From an uncultured Polaribacter sp. (GTDB lineage Bacteria > Bacteroidota > Bacteroidia > Flavobacteriales > Flavobacteriaceae), in the NCBI GenBank assembly GCA_913050305.1, contig CAJXAS010000007.1, forward strand, positions 1 through 25,639: a stretch of 25,639 nucleotides of DNA, given 5' to 3'. The notes beneath the pieces were generated by a model. It worked only from the letters and a program-made list of their open reading frames with translations, did no database searches and was not told the origin of the DNA. Below are positions 1 through 6,871 of the stretch, piece after piece; within the stretch, counting starts at the first letter, position 1, and each line of letters begins with the position of its first letter. The position numbers were made by a program, and so were the translations under genes.

Positions 1-120
1 ACCTACAATGGTAAAAAACTCTCGTCAGACGACTATTGGTATAATATTACTTTAACACCAGCAGACAATACCAAACAAATAATTAATAAAAAAGGAAACT
101 TCTCACTTCTAAGAAAATAG
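1..120 (+). CDS. C-terminal fragment of a T9SS type B (gliding-motility-associated) sorting-domain protein
   Basis: Frame 1 is open from the first base to a TAG at 118-120 and encodes 39 residues. It contains YNGKKLSSDDYWYNITL followed by a basic tail ending KGNFSLLRK. This matches the end of the Bacteroidota type B type IX secretion sorting domain (gliding motility-associated C-terminal / CHU_C family), whose members end in a Y-N-G-x-x-L-x-S-x-D-Y-W strand, then a G-x-F-x-L-x-R/K strand and stop. The signal directs export through the outer membrane by T9SS. The passenger lies left of the window, so cargo function is unknown. A strong palindromic terminator follows 10 bases after the stop. 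Confidence 0.82.
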   Translation, partial: TYNGKKLSSDDYWYNITLTPADNTKQIINKKGNFSLLRK

Positions 121-130
121 TATATATATA

Positions 131-162
131 AAAACCTCTTTGAAGTACTTCAAAGAGGTTTT
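131..162. terminator. Bidirectional terminator between convergent genes
   Basis: A perfect 32-base inverted repeat with A4 at its left end and T4 at its right end (arms 131-146 and 147-162, core AAGTACTT). It sits between the T9SS-domain gene stop at 120 and the aceA stop at 185. The A and T ends give each strand a T tract after the stem, so it can serve both converging transcripts. Confidence 0.85.
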
Positions 163-184
163 ATAAAGTAGATTACTAAATCTA

Positions 185-1816
185 CTAAGCCACTTTACCT
201 ATTTTATTTTTTACTTTTTCAGGCTCTTCATTAATTTCAAACTGATTAGAAGTATTATTTTCTCCACTAGCTTTTAACGCTTTATCACCTGCAAAAAATG
301 CCTTATGATCATCTCCTAAATCTGAACCCGCCATTCTTTGATGTTTTACGCAAGAAACTCCTTTTCTAATTTCCTGTCTTTGAACTCCTTTTACATAGGC
401 TAACATACCTTCTTTCCCAAAGTACCCTTCCGTTAAATCGTTCATGTGCAAAGCAGTTGTATGATAAGTTGGTAAAGTAATTAAATGATGAAAAATTCCA
501 GCTTCTCTTGCGCCATCTATTTGAAATGTTTTAATTTTTTGATCTGCACGATGGCATAATTCAGAACCATCATATTGTATATCCATTAAATTATTACGAT
601 CATAAGCAGTCATATTTTCTCCTTCAGCAAGCATTTCATCATATGCCTGATTTCGAAAATTTAACGTCCAATTGAAAGAAGGTGAATTATTATATACCAA
701 TTTTGCATTTGGCACCACTTCCTTTACCCTATTTACCATATTTGCAATTTGCTGAACGTTCGGAGTCGGAGTTTCAATCCATAATAAATCTGCACCATTT
801 TGTAAACTTGTAATACAATCTAACACCACTCTATCTATATTTGTTCCTTCTTTAAATTTATACAAACCATTTGCCAATCTAATAGGACGTACTAATTTTC
901 CGTCTCTTTTCAATAAAACATCATCTTCTTTCGCTTCTTTGACATCAATTTCCTCTGCCGCTACAAAGGCTAAATACTGCGAAGCTAAATCTCCAGACTC
1001 TAAACTTACTGGTAATTTCTGAGTCAAGCCAGCTCCTTCAGAATCTGTTCTTGCAACAATAATTCCGTCATCTATTCCCAACTCTAAAAACGCATATCTA
1101 ATTGCATTTAACTTCGCAATAAAATCTTCATGCGGCACTGTTACTTTTCCGTCTTGATGCCCACATTGTTTTGCGTCTGAAACTTGATTTTCAATTTGAA
1201 TAGCACAAGCACCAGCCTCAATCATCTTTTTAGTTAACAAATACGTCGCTTCTTCATTTCCAAAACCTGCATCAATATCAGCAATAATAGGTACTATATG
1301 CGTCTCGAAATTGTCTATTTTATTTTGTACATCTTCTCCATTTTCCAACCTCTTGAATAAATCATTCAATTCTATGGCGTCTGCTTGACGCAAGAAATCA
1401 TAAATTTCTGAAATAAGATTAGGGACTGCTGTTTTTTCATGCATTGATTGATCTGGTAAAGGTCCAAATTCTGAGCGCAAAGCAGCTACCATCCATCCAG
1501 ATAAATACAGATAACTTTTACTTGTTGTTTTATGATGTTTTTTTACAGCAATCATTTTTTGCTGTGCAACAAAACCATGCCAGCACCCTAAAGATTGAGT
1601 ATATTTAGACGAATCAGCGTCGTATTCAGCCATGTCTTTTCTCATAATTGCTGCCGTGTATTTTGCAATATCTAAACCGGTTTTAAAACGATTTTGAGTA
1701 ACCATTCTTGCTGCACTTTCAGCGCTTATAGCATTCCAGGAATTGCCATACTTTGCTTTCAGGTTTCTTACAGTTTCTAATGCTGAACTATACTTGCTTT
1801 GTACTAAATTTTTCAT
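185..1816 (-). CDS. aceA: Isocitrate lyase, long (about 530-residue) subfamily
   Basis: 543 aa. Cleaves isocitrate to glyoxylate and succinate, the first step of the glyoxylate shunt, in the cytoplasm. The active-site loop is KQCGH at residues 216-220, Cys218 being the expected catalytic cysteine. It is followed by QDGKVTVPHEDF, and the Mg-binding region PIIADIDAGFG lies at 176-186. Q replaces the second K of the textbook KKCGH signature. From memory this KQCGHQDGKVTVPHEDF form is normal in the longer Pseudomonas-type isocitrate lyases, so it marks subfamily rather than loss of activity. Length fits that subfamily. ATG start; 84 bases downstream of aceB on the same strand with a stem-loop between them. 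Probably controlled with aceB by the divergent regulator. Identification is firm; the subfamily call is recall. Confidence 0.96.
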   Translation of the reverse strand: MKNLVQSKYSSALETVRNLKAKYGNSWNAISAESAARMVTQNRFKTGLDIAKYTAAIMRKDMAEYDADSSKYTQSLGCWHGFVAQQKMIAVKKHHKTTSKSYLYLSGWMVAALRSEFGPLPDQSMHEKTAVPNLISEIYDFLRQADAIELNDLFKRLENGEDVQNKIDNFETHIVPIIADIDAGFGNEEATYLLTKKMIEAGACAIQIENQVSDAKQCGHQDGKVTVPHEDFIAKLNAIRYAFLELGIDDGIIVARTDSEGAGLTQKLPVSLESGDLASQYLAFVAAEEIDVKEAKEDDVLLKRDGKLVRPIRLANGLYKFKEGTNIDRVVLDCITSLQNGADLLWIETPTPNVQQIANMVNRVKEVVPNAKLVYNNSPSFNWTLNFRNQAYDEMLAEGENMTAYDRNNLMDIQYDGSELCHRADQKIKTFQIDGAREAGIFHHLITLPTYHTTALHMNDLTEGYFGKEGMLAYVKGVQRQEIRKGVSCVKHQRMAGSDLGDDHKAFFAGDKALKASGENNTSNQFEINEEPEKVKNKIGKVA

Positions 1817-1863
1817 AATTTTGTTATTTAATTATTAAGGTGAATTCAAATTTTGATAATTAC

Positions 1864-1894
1864 GTCTCGCAAACTATTCCAGTAGTTGCGAGAC
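1864..1894. other. Stem-loop in the aceB-aceA intergenic region
   Basis: Nine-base perfect arms GTCTCGCAA (1864-1872) and TTGCGAGAC (1886-1894) with a 13-base loop. On the plus strand a T7 tract (1896-1902) follows the stem, as in an intrinsic terminator, but no plus-strand gene ends here. On the minus strand, in the direction of aceB to aceA transcription, the stem follows the aceB stop by 6 bases and no T tract follows. It may be a mRNA-stability or attenuation element, or a block to antisense transcription into aceB. Its function is not shown by the sequence. Confidence 0.6.
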
Positions 1895-1900
1895 ATTTTT

Positions 1901-3496
1901 TTATATATACTTGTAAGCGGAAAGTGTTAAAAATTCTTGGTACTCTTTTGATATTACCAATGCATCAAATAATTCTATTGCTAGTTTAAATTTACCATTG
2001 GAAAAATTACTTTCACCTACTAAGTTTTTAATCTTTTCTAACTCTTCTTTTTTTAATTGTTGATACATTTCTTGATTAAAAATACCGCCATCATCTAGCT
2101 GAATACTTTTATGTAACCAAAGCCAAACTTGGGTTCTAGATATTTCTGCAGTTGCCGCATCTTCCATTAAATTATAAATTGCAGCAGCTCCATTTCCACG
2201 CAACCAACTTTCTATATATAAAATACCAACATTTATATTTTTCCTAATTCCCTCTTCTGTAATTGTTCCTTTTGGCATTTCGACTAAAGCTGCCTCAGAA
2301 ATTTTCACATCGTCTCTAGAAACATGAATTTGGTTTTTAGTGGTCATATGCTTATTAAAAACATTCATTGCTACAGCAACCAATCCAGGATGTGCAACCC
2401 AGGTTCCGTCGTGCCCATTTTTCACTTCTAACTCCTTATCTTCAACTACCTTCGAAAACGCTGCATCATTTGCTACCTCATCGTTTTTAATAGGAATTTG
2501 TGCGGCCATGCCGCCCATTGCATGCACACCCCTTTTATGACATTTCTGAATTACTAATAAAGAATAAGCCTTCATAAATGGAGAAGTCATTGTTACCTGA
2601 TCTCTATTAGGTACCATAAAGTTTTTGTGATTCTTAAATTTCTTGATATATGAGAAAATATAATCCCAACGACCACAGTTTAAACCAGCCATATGATTTT
2701 TTAGTTCATAAATGATTTCATCTAATTGAAAACTAGCAGTAATTGTCTCAATTAAAACCGTTGCTTTTATTGTTTTTTGAGGAATGGACAAGTAATCTTG
2801 TGAGAAAACAAAAATGGCGTTCCATAGACGTGCTTCTAAATAATGTTCTAATTTTGGTAAGTAAAAATAGGTAGCAGAACCTTGCTCCCGTAATGTTTTA
2901 ATATTATGAAAAAAGAACAATCCAAAATCTACTAAAGAGGCAGACATTTCAACTCCATCCACTAAAAAATGCTTTTCATTTAAATGCAAACCCCTTGGAC
3001 GTACTAGTAAAGTTGCCGTTTCTTTATTTAAAGAATATGTTTTATCTTTTTGCTCACTATAGAATGAAATAGTTTTATTGATGGCGTCGCGTAAATTAAT
3101 CTGCCCCCTTAATGTATTTGCAATACTTGGAGCATTACTATCTTCAAAATCTGCCATAAATGTTTTTGCTCCAGAATTTAAAGCGTTAATCACCATTTTT
3201 CTTTCTACAGGACCGGTAATCTCGACTCTTCTGTCTAATAAATCTTCTGGCAATGCTGCACAAACCCAATCAGATTCTCTAATATTTCTTGTTTCCTCTG
3301 AAAAAGAAGGAAATGCTCCTGAATCAAAATGGGCCTGATCAATTGTTCTATTTACAAGTAATTTTAACCTAGATTTATTAAATTTTTGATGTAATGCTAG
3401 CAAAAATTGTTTTGCATCATTTGTTAAAACATCTTGATAATTTTCAACTTTAAACCCTTTAAAATCAATTTTTTTAGTACTAATAACTTCTTGCAT
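1901..3496 (-). CDS. aceB: Malate synthase A
   Basis: 531 aa, the usual malate synthase A length. Condenses glyoxylate with acetyl-CoA to malate, the second glyoxylate-shunt step. Visible family features are FMADFEDSNAP (113-123), VRPRGLHL (165-172), the metal-ligand region LIET (248-251), the family signature NHMAGLNCGRWDYIF (267-281), MGGMAAQIP (327-335), NGHDGTWVAHPGL (360-372), and EDAATAEISR (445-454), which carries the likely catalytic aspartate. First gene of an aceB-aceA pair. Its ATG is 128 bases from the divergent RamB-like regulator. A candidate promoter (3524-3554) abuts a perfect palindrome, so direct control by that regulator is likely. Confidence 0.96.
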   Translation of the reverse strand: MQEVISTKKIDFKGFKVENYQDVLTNDAKQFLLALHQKFNKSRLKLLVNRTIDQAHFDSGAFPSFSEETRNIRESDWVCAALPEDLLDRRVEITGPVERKMVINALNSGAKTFMADFEDSNAPSIANTLRGQINLRDAINKTISFYSEQKDKTYSLNKETATLLVRPRGLHLNEKHFLVDGVEMSASLVDFGLFFFHNIKTLREQGSATYFYLPKLEHYLEARLWNAIFVFSQDYLSIPQKTIKATVLIETITASFQLDEIIYELKNHMAGLNCGRWDYIFSYIKKFKNHKNFMVPNRDQVTMTSPFMKAYSLLVIQKCHKRGVHAMGGMAAQIPIKNDEVANDAAFSKVVEDKELEVKNGHDGTWVAHPGLVAVAMNVFNKHMTTKNQIHVSRDDVKISEAALVEMPKGTITEEGIRKNINVGILYIESWLRGNGAAAIYNLMEDAATAEISRTQVWLWLHKSIQLDDGGIFNQEMYQQLKKEELEKIKNLVGESNFSNGKFKLAIELFDALVISKEYQEFLTLSAYKYI

Positions 3497-3523
3497 AATT
3501 AGATTATTTTAATTTCTACAATG

Positions 3524-3554
3524 CAATGATAAAAATAATTTTTGAACTCTACAA
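3524..3554 (-). promoter_or_regulatory. Candidate aceB promoter (Bacteroidota type)
   Basis: On the minus strand, TTG (3552-3554) is followed after 20 bases by TATCATTG (3524-3531), matching TAnnTTTG at 7 of 8 positions. Spacing lies in the 17-23 range known for Flavobacterium promoters. Predicted transcription start is about 20 bases before the aceB ATG. The -33 TTG overlaps the last base of the palindrome at 3554-3567, as expected of a regulated promoter. Confidence 0.5.
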
Positions 3555-3567
3555 GCGAACGTTCGCT
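3554..3567. promoter_or_regulatory. Palindromic operator candidate of the RamB-like regulator
   Basis: Perfect 14-bp palindrome AGCGAACGTTCGCT in an otherwise very A/T-rich divergent intergenic region. Its half-site recurs as GGTTCGCTAAATAT at 3595-3608, ATTCGC at 3615-3620 and ATTCGCT at 3646-3652, the last inside the regulator coding region. Position next to the aceB -33 element and upstream of the regulator suggests control of both directions, including autoregulation. The core resembles, from memory, the TTTGC/GCAAA-type sites of actinobacterial RamB/PrpR. Binding is inferred. Confidence 0.6.
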
Positions 3568-3608
3568 AAATATATAAAAAACTTTATTTTATGAGGTTCG
3601 CTAAATAT
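3561..3608 (+). repeat. Direct repeat of GTTCGCTAAATAT (two copies, 35 bp apart)
   Basis: Identical 13-base copies at 3561-3573 and 3596-3608. The first copy is the right half of the 14-bp palindrome. The 35-bp offset is about 3.3 helical turns. Most likely a cluster of regulator-binding half-sites. Confidence 0.7.
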
Positions 3609-3624
3609 TCTTATATTCGCCTTT

Positions 3625-5109
3625 ATGACAATAGAAGACGAATACATTCGCTTAATTTTCGGTTTAAAACTAAAACAGATAAGGACAGAAAAAAAATTAT
3701 CCCTTTTCGGATTGGCAAAATTAACAGGTCTTTCTAAATCTTATTTAAATGAAATTGAAAAAGGAAAAAAATACCCCAAGACAGATAAAATTCTTATTCT
3801 TTCAGAAAAACTAGAAACCCCTTATGACCACCTAGTTTCTTTAAAACTAGATAAAAACCTTGCTCCTATTGGTGAAATTTTACAATCTAAAATTTTAAAA
3901 GAAATTCCATTAGAACTCTTTGGAATTAAAGAAAATAATTTAATTGATATTATAGCAAATGCTCCAGCAAAAGTAAATGCCTTTATAAGCACAATTATTA
4001 AAATTGCACAGAATTATAACCTTTCAAGAGAAAGTTTCTTTTTGGCCTCTCTGCGATCATACCAAGAAGCACACAGTAATTATTTCGAGGAAATTGAAAA
4101 TGATGTAGAAAGGTTTGCAAAATCCTATCATTTAGACATTTCTAAAAGAGTACTCTCTAAAGATTTAGAAGAAATTTTAATTGAAGAATTTGGATATACT
4201 ATTGACGACCAAGAAATCTCTAAACACACCAATCTTGGTGAATTAAGAAATATTTTTATTCTAAAAAGTAAAACACTTTTAATAGACAAGAACATCTCTG
4301 AAGCACAAAAAACATTTATTTATGCCAAAGAATTAGCTTATAACTTTTTAGATTTAAATGATCGATTATTCACTTTTCCTTGGATAAAATTCGAAAATTT
4401 TGATCAAGTTTTAAATAATTTTATCGCATCTTATTTTGCAGGTGCACTAATTATCCCAAGAAAATCACTTACTGAAAAACTAACTACCTTTTTCTCTTTA
4501 AAAAAATGGGAACCCTCAGAGCTGCATGAAATAATTAAAGGATATAATTGTTCTCAAGAAACATTTTACCAACGATTGACTAGTATCTTACCTAAGTACT
4601 TTAACATCAAGAATTTATTCTTTATACGCTTTACACACAAAGAGAATCATTTTGAATATCGGCTAGATAAAGAATTACATATTACGCAACAACAAGCACC
4701 GCACGCCAATAGAAGTAATGAGCATTATTGCAGACGTTGGGTTTCTATAAAAACAATTCAAGATTTAGAGAAATCTGCAAATACAAAAGCAACTTTCGAT
4801 ATACAAATATCCTCTTATATAGATCAAAAGAATGAGTATCTAGTTTTATCATCGGCAACACCAGACCCATTTAAAAAAGACATTAATAGAAGCGTAAGTA
4901 TTGGGCTACTGCTTTCTCCGCACTTAAAGAAGAAATTAAATTTCTTTAACGGTAACTCATTCCCTAAAAAAATAGTTGGCATTACTTGCGAAACCTGCGC
5001 TGTTAAAAACTGTACAGAAAGAGCAGCAGAACCCTCAAGAATAGAAAAACGTGAAAAATACATCGAAATTGCAAATACTGTAGCCCACATTATAAACTCT
5101 TACAGCTAA
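3625..5109 (+). CDS. RamB/PrpR-like (ScfR family) acetate/short-chain acyl-CoA metabolism regulator
   Basis: 494 aa cytoplasmic transcription factor. The N-terminus is an XRE-type helix-turn-helix (about residues 12-66, LKLKQIRTEKKLSLFGLAKL then SKSYLNEIEKGKKYPK). A long middle region follows. The C-terminus carries GITCETCAVKNCTERA with a cysteine triad at 455, 458 and 463. That layout is that of the short-chain fatty acyl regulators (RamB, PrpR, MccR-like; C-terminal DUF2083-type domain), which from recall sense CoA esters and in PrpR bind an Fe-S cluster through such cysteines. In Corynebacterium RamB regulates aceA, aceB and pta-ack. Here the gene lies between the aceBA pair and the carboxylase/pta/ackA genes, so the same role is inferred. 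Repressor versus activator cannot be read from sequence. The start fits the domain; the leader is very short if TATATTCG (3612-3619) is its -7 element. Confidence 0.85.
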   Translation: MTIEDEYIRLIFGLKLKQIRTEKKLSLFGLAKLTGLSKSYLNEIEKGKKYPKTDKILILSEKLETPYDHLVSLKLDKNLAPIGEILQSKILKEIPLELFGIKENNLIDIIANAPAKVNAFISTIIKIAQNYNLSRESFFLASLRSYQEAHSNYFEEIENDVERFAKSYHLDISKRVLSKDLEEILIEEFGYTIDDQEISKHTNLGELRNIFILKSKTLLIDKNISEAQKTFIYAKELAYNFLDLNDRLFTFPWIKFENFDQVLNNFIASYFAGALIIPRKSLTEKLTTFFSLKKWEPSELHEIIKGYNCSQETFYQRLTSILPKYFNIKNLFFIRFTHKENHFEYRLDKELHITQQQAPHANRSNEHYCRRWVSIKTIQDLEKSANTKATFDIQISSYIDQKNEYLVLSSATPDPFKKDINRSVSIGLLLSPHLKKKLNFFNGNSFPKKIVGITCETCAVKNCTERAAEPSRIEKREKYIEIANTVAHIINSYS

Positions 5110-5149
5110 AAATTTCTTAATTTAGCAACTGAAAAAAACAAACACCAAT

Positions 5150-6778
5150 ATGGATTTAAACTTCAATAAAAACGAAGACTATAATAAACTTTTAGTCTCA
5201 GATTTACGTAAACGTTTTGTAAAAGTTAAACTAGGTGGTGGTCAAAAAAGAATTGATAAGCATCATGAGAAAGGTAAAATGACCGCTCGAGAAAGAATTA
5301 ATTACTTATTAGACCCGAAAGCAAAATCCATAGAAATTGCTGCTTTTGCAGGTGAAAACATGTATGCAGAACACGGTGGATGTCCTTCTGGTGGTGTTGT
5401 TATAAAAATTGGCTACATAAAAGGCAAGCAGTGTGTTGTTGTGGCAAACGATGCGACAGTAAAAGCAGGTGCCTGGTTTCCTATTACTGGAAAGAAGAAC
5501 TTAAGAGCTCAAGAAATAGCTATAGAAAATAAACTACCAATTATCTACCTAGTAGACTCTGCAGGAGTCTATTTACCAATGCAAGATGAAATTTTCCCTG
5601 ACAAAGAACATTTCGGACGTATTTTTAGAAACAATGCAATAATGAGCAGCATGGGTATTACACAAATTTCAGCAGTCATGGGAAGCTGTGTTGCTGGTGG
5701 TGCCTATTTACCAATTATGAGCGATGAGGCTATTATTGTAGATAAAACAGCTAGTATTTTTCTTGCGGGAAGCTACCTAGTAAAAGCTGCTATTGGAGAG
5801 TCTATTGACAACGAAACTTTAGGTGGTGCAACTACCCATTGTGAAATCTCTGGAGTTATAGACTACAAAGCCAAAGATGATAAAGACGCCCTTGACAAAA
5901 TAAAATTTATAGTTGATAAAATTGGTGATTACGAAAAAGCTGGTTTTAGTAAGACTGCATCTTTTCCACCAAAAGAAAAAGAAGATGATATCTTTGGAAT
6001 ACTGCCTAAAGAAAGAAATGCACAATATGATATGCTAGAAATCATTAAGCGTTTAGTAGACAATTCTGAGTTTGAGCAATACAAAGAAGGTTACGGAAAA
6101 ACTATTTTAACGGGGTACGCCAGAATAGACGGCTGGGCAGTTGGTATTGTTGCCAATCAAAGAAAACTGGTGAAAACTAATAAAGGAGAAATGCAATTTG
6201 GTGGTGTAATTTATAATGACTCTGCAGATAAATCTGCACGTTTTATAGCAAATTGTAATCAGAAAAAAATACCTTTAATTTTCTTGCAAGATGTTACTGG
6301 CTTCATGGTTGGTAGTAAATCTGAACATGCTGGAATTATTAAAGATGGCGCCAAAATGGTAAATGCTGTAAGTAATTCTGTAGTACCTAAATTTACAATT
6401 ATTATTGGAAATTCTTACGGGGCAGGCAACTACGCAATGTGTGGTAAAGCATATGACCCAAGATTAATTGTGGCTTGGCCCTCTGCTGAGTTGGCTGTTA
6501 TGAGTGGAAACTCTGCTGCTAAAGTTTTACTACAAATAGAAACAGCCTCCCTTAAAAAACGTGGCGAAGAAATTACACCAGAAAAAGAAGCAGAATTATT
6601 TAACAAGATAAAATCTCGCTATGATGCGCAGGTTTCTCCGTATTACGCCGCTGCAAGAATATGGACCGATGCAGTTATAAATCCGTTAGATACCAGAACT
6701 TGGATTTCTATGGGGATTGAGGCTGCAGACCATGCTCCTATTGAAAAAAAATTTAATATGGGTGTTTTACAAGTATAG
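5150..6778 (+). CDS. Acyl-CoA carboxylase, carboxyltransferase (beta) subunit, methylcrotonyl-CoA carboxylase-like
   Basis: 542 aa. Crotonase-fold carboxyltransferase that moves CO2 from biotin to an acyl-CoA. Features are the N-terminal KMTARERI (43-50), GGCPSGG (76-82) and DSAGVYLPMQDEIFPDKEHFG (136-156). The C-lobe has DVTGFMVG (381-388) and SYGAGNYAMCGKAYDPR (422-438). The PITGKKNLRAQEIA segment and the FPDKEHFGRIF loop resemble methylcrotonyl-CoA carboxylase beta (leucine breakdown) more than propionyl-CoA carboxylase, but geranyl- or propionyl-type use cannot be excluded. No biotin carboxylase/biotin carrier subunit is in the window, so its partner is elsewhere. It begins 40 bases after the regulator with no terminator between, suggesting co-transcription. 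A terminator follows. Confidence 0.88.
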   Translation: MDLNFNKNEDYNKLLVSDLRKRFVKVKLGGGQKRIDKHHEKGKMTARERINYLLDPKAKSIEIAAFAGENMYAEHGGCPSGGVVIKIGYIKGKQCVVVANDATVKAGAWFPITGKKNLRAQEIAIENKLPIIYLVDSAGVYLPMQDEIFPDKEHFGRIFRNNAIMSSMGITQISAVMGSCVAGGAYLPIMSDEAIIVDKTASIFLAGSYLVKAAIGESIDNETLGGATTHCEISGVIDYKAKDDKDALDKIKFIVDKIGDYEKAGFSKTASFPPKEKEDDIFGILPKERNAQYDMLEIIKRLVDNSEFEQYKEGYGKTILTGYARIDGWAVGIVANQRKLVKTNKGEMQFGGVIYNDSADKSARFIANCNQKKIPLIFLQDVTGFMVGSKSEHAGIIKDGAKMVNAVSNSVVPKFTIIIGNSYGAGNYAMCGKAYDPRLIVAWPSAELAVMSGNSAAKVLLQIETASLKKRGEEITPEKEAELFNKIKSRYDAQVSPYYAAARIWTDAVINPLDTRTWISMGIEAADHAPIEKKFNMGVLQV

Positions 6779-6809
6779 TAAATAATCCCTATATTCTTAT
6801 AAAGAATAA

Positions 6810-6839
6810 ATGGCTAATATTCTGATTAGTCATTTTTTT
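6810..6839 (+). terminator. Terminator after the carboxyltransferase gene
   Basis: Arms ATGGCTAAT (6810-6818) and ATTAGTCAT (6825-6833), nine pairs with one G-U, six-base loop, then T6. It separates the regulator-carboxylase unit from pta-ackA. A weaker AT-rich hairpin lies just before it at 6793-6807. Confidence 0.75.
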
Positions 6840-6871
6840 ATGCCTTATTTTTACATATTAATACAATACAT

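Noticed and set aside
121..130. TATATATATA tract before the first terminator
   Set aside because: Short A/T alternation expected in such A/T-rich intergenic DNA; no sign of a functional repeat.
216..220. KQCGH instead of KKCGH in isocitrate lyase as a possible loss of activity (residue positions given)
   Set aside because: The catalytic cysteine and flanking GH are kept, and this form is normal for the longer Pseudomonas-type isocitrate lyases.
3612..3619. TATATTCG as -7 element of the regulator promoter
   Set aside because: One mismatch to TAnnTTTG but no TTG at the right distance, and it would leave almost no leader. Kept only as a remark under the gene.
6793..6807. Hairpin ATTCTT-ATA-AAGAAT after the carboxyltransferase gene
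   Set aside because: Weak, A/T only, short loop; the stronger hairpin with T tract at 6810-6839 explains termination.
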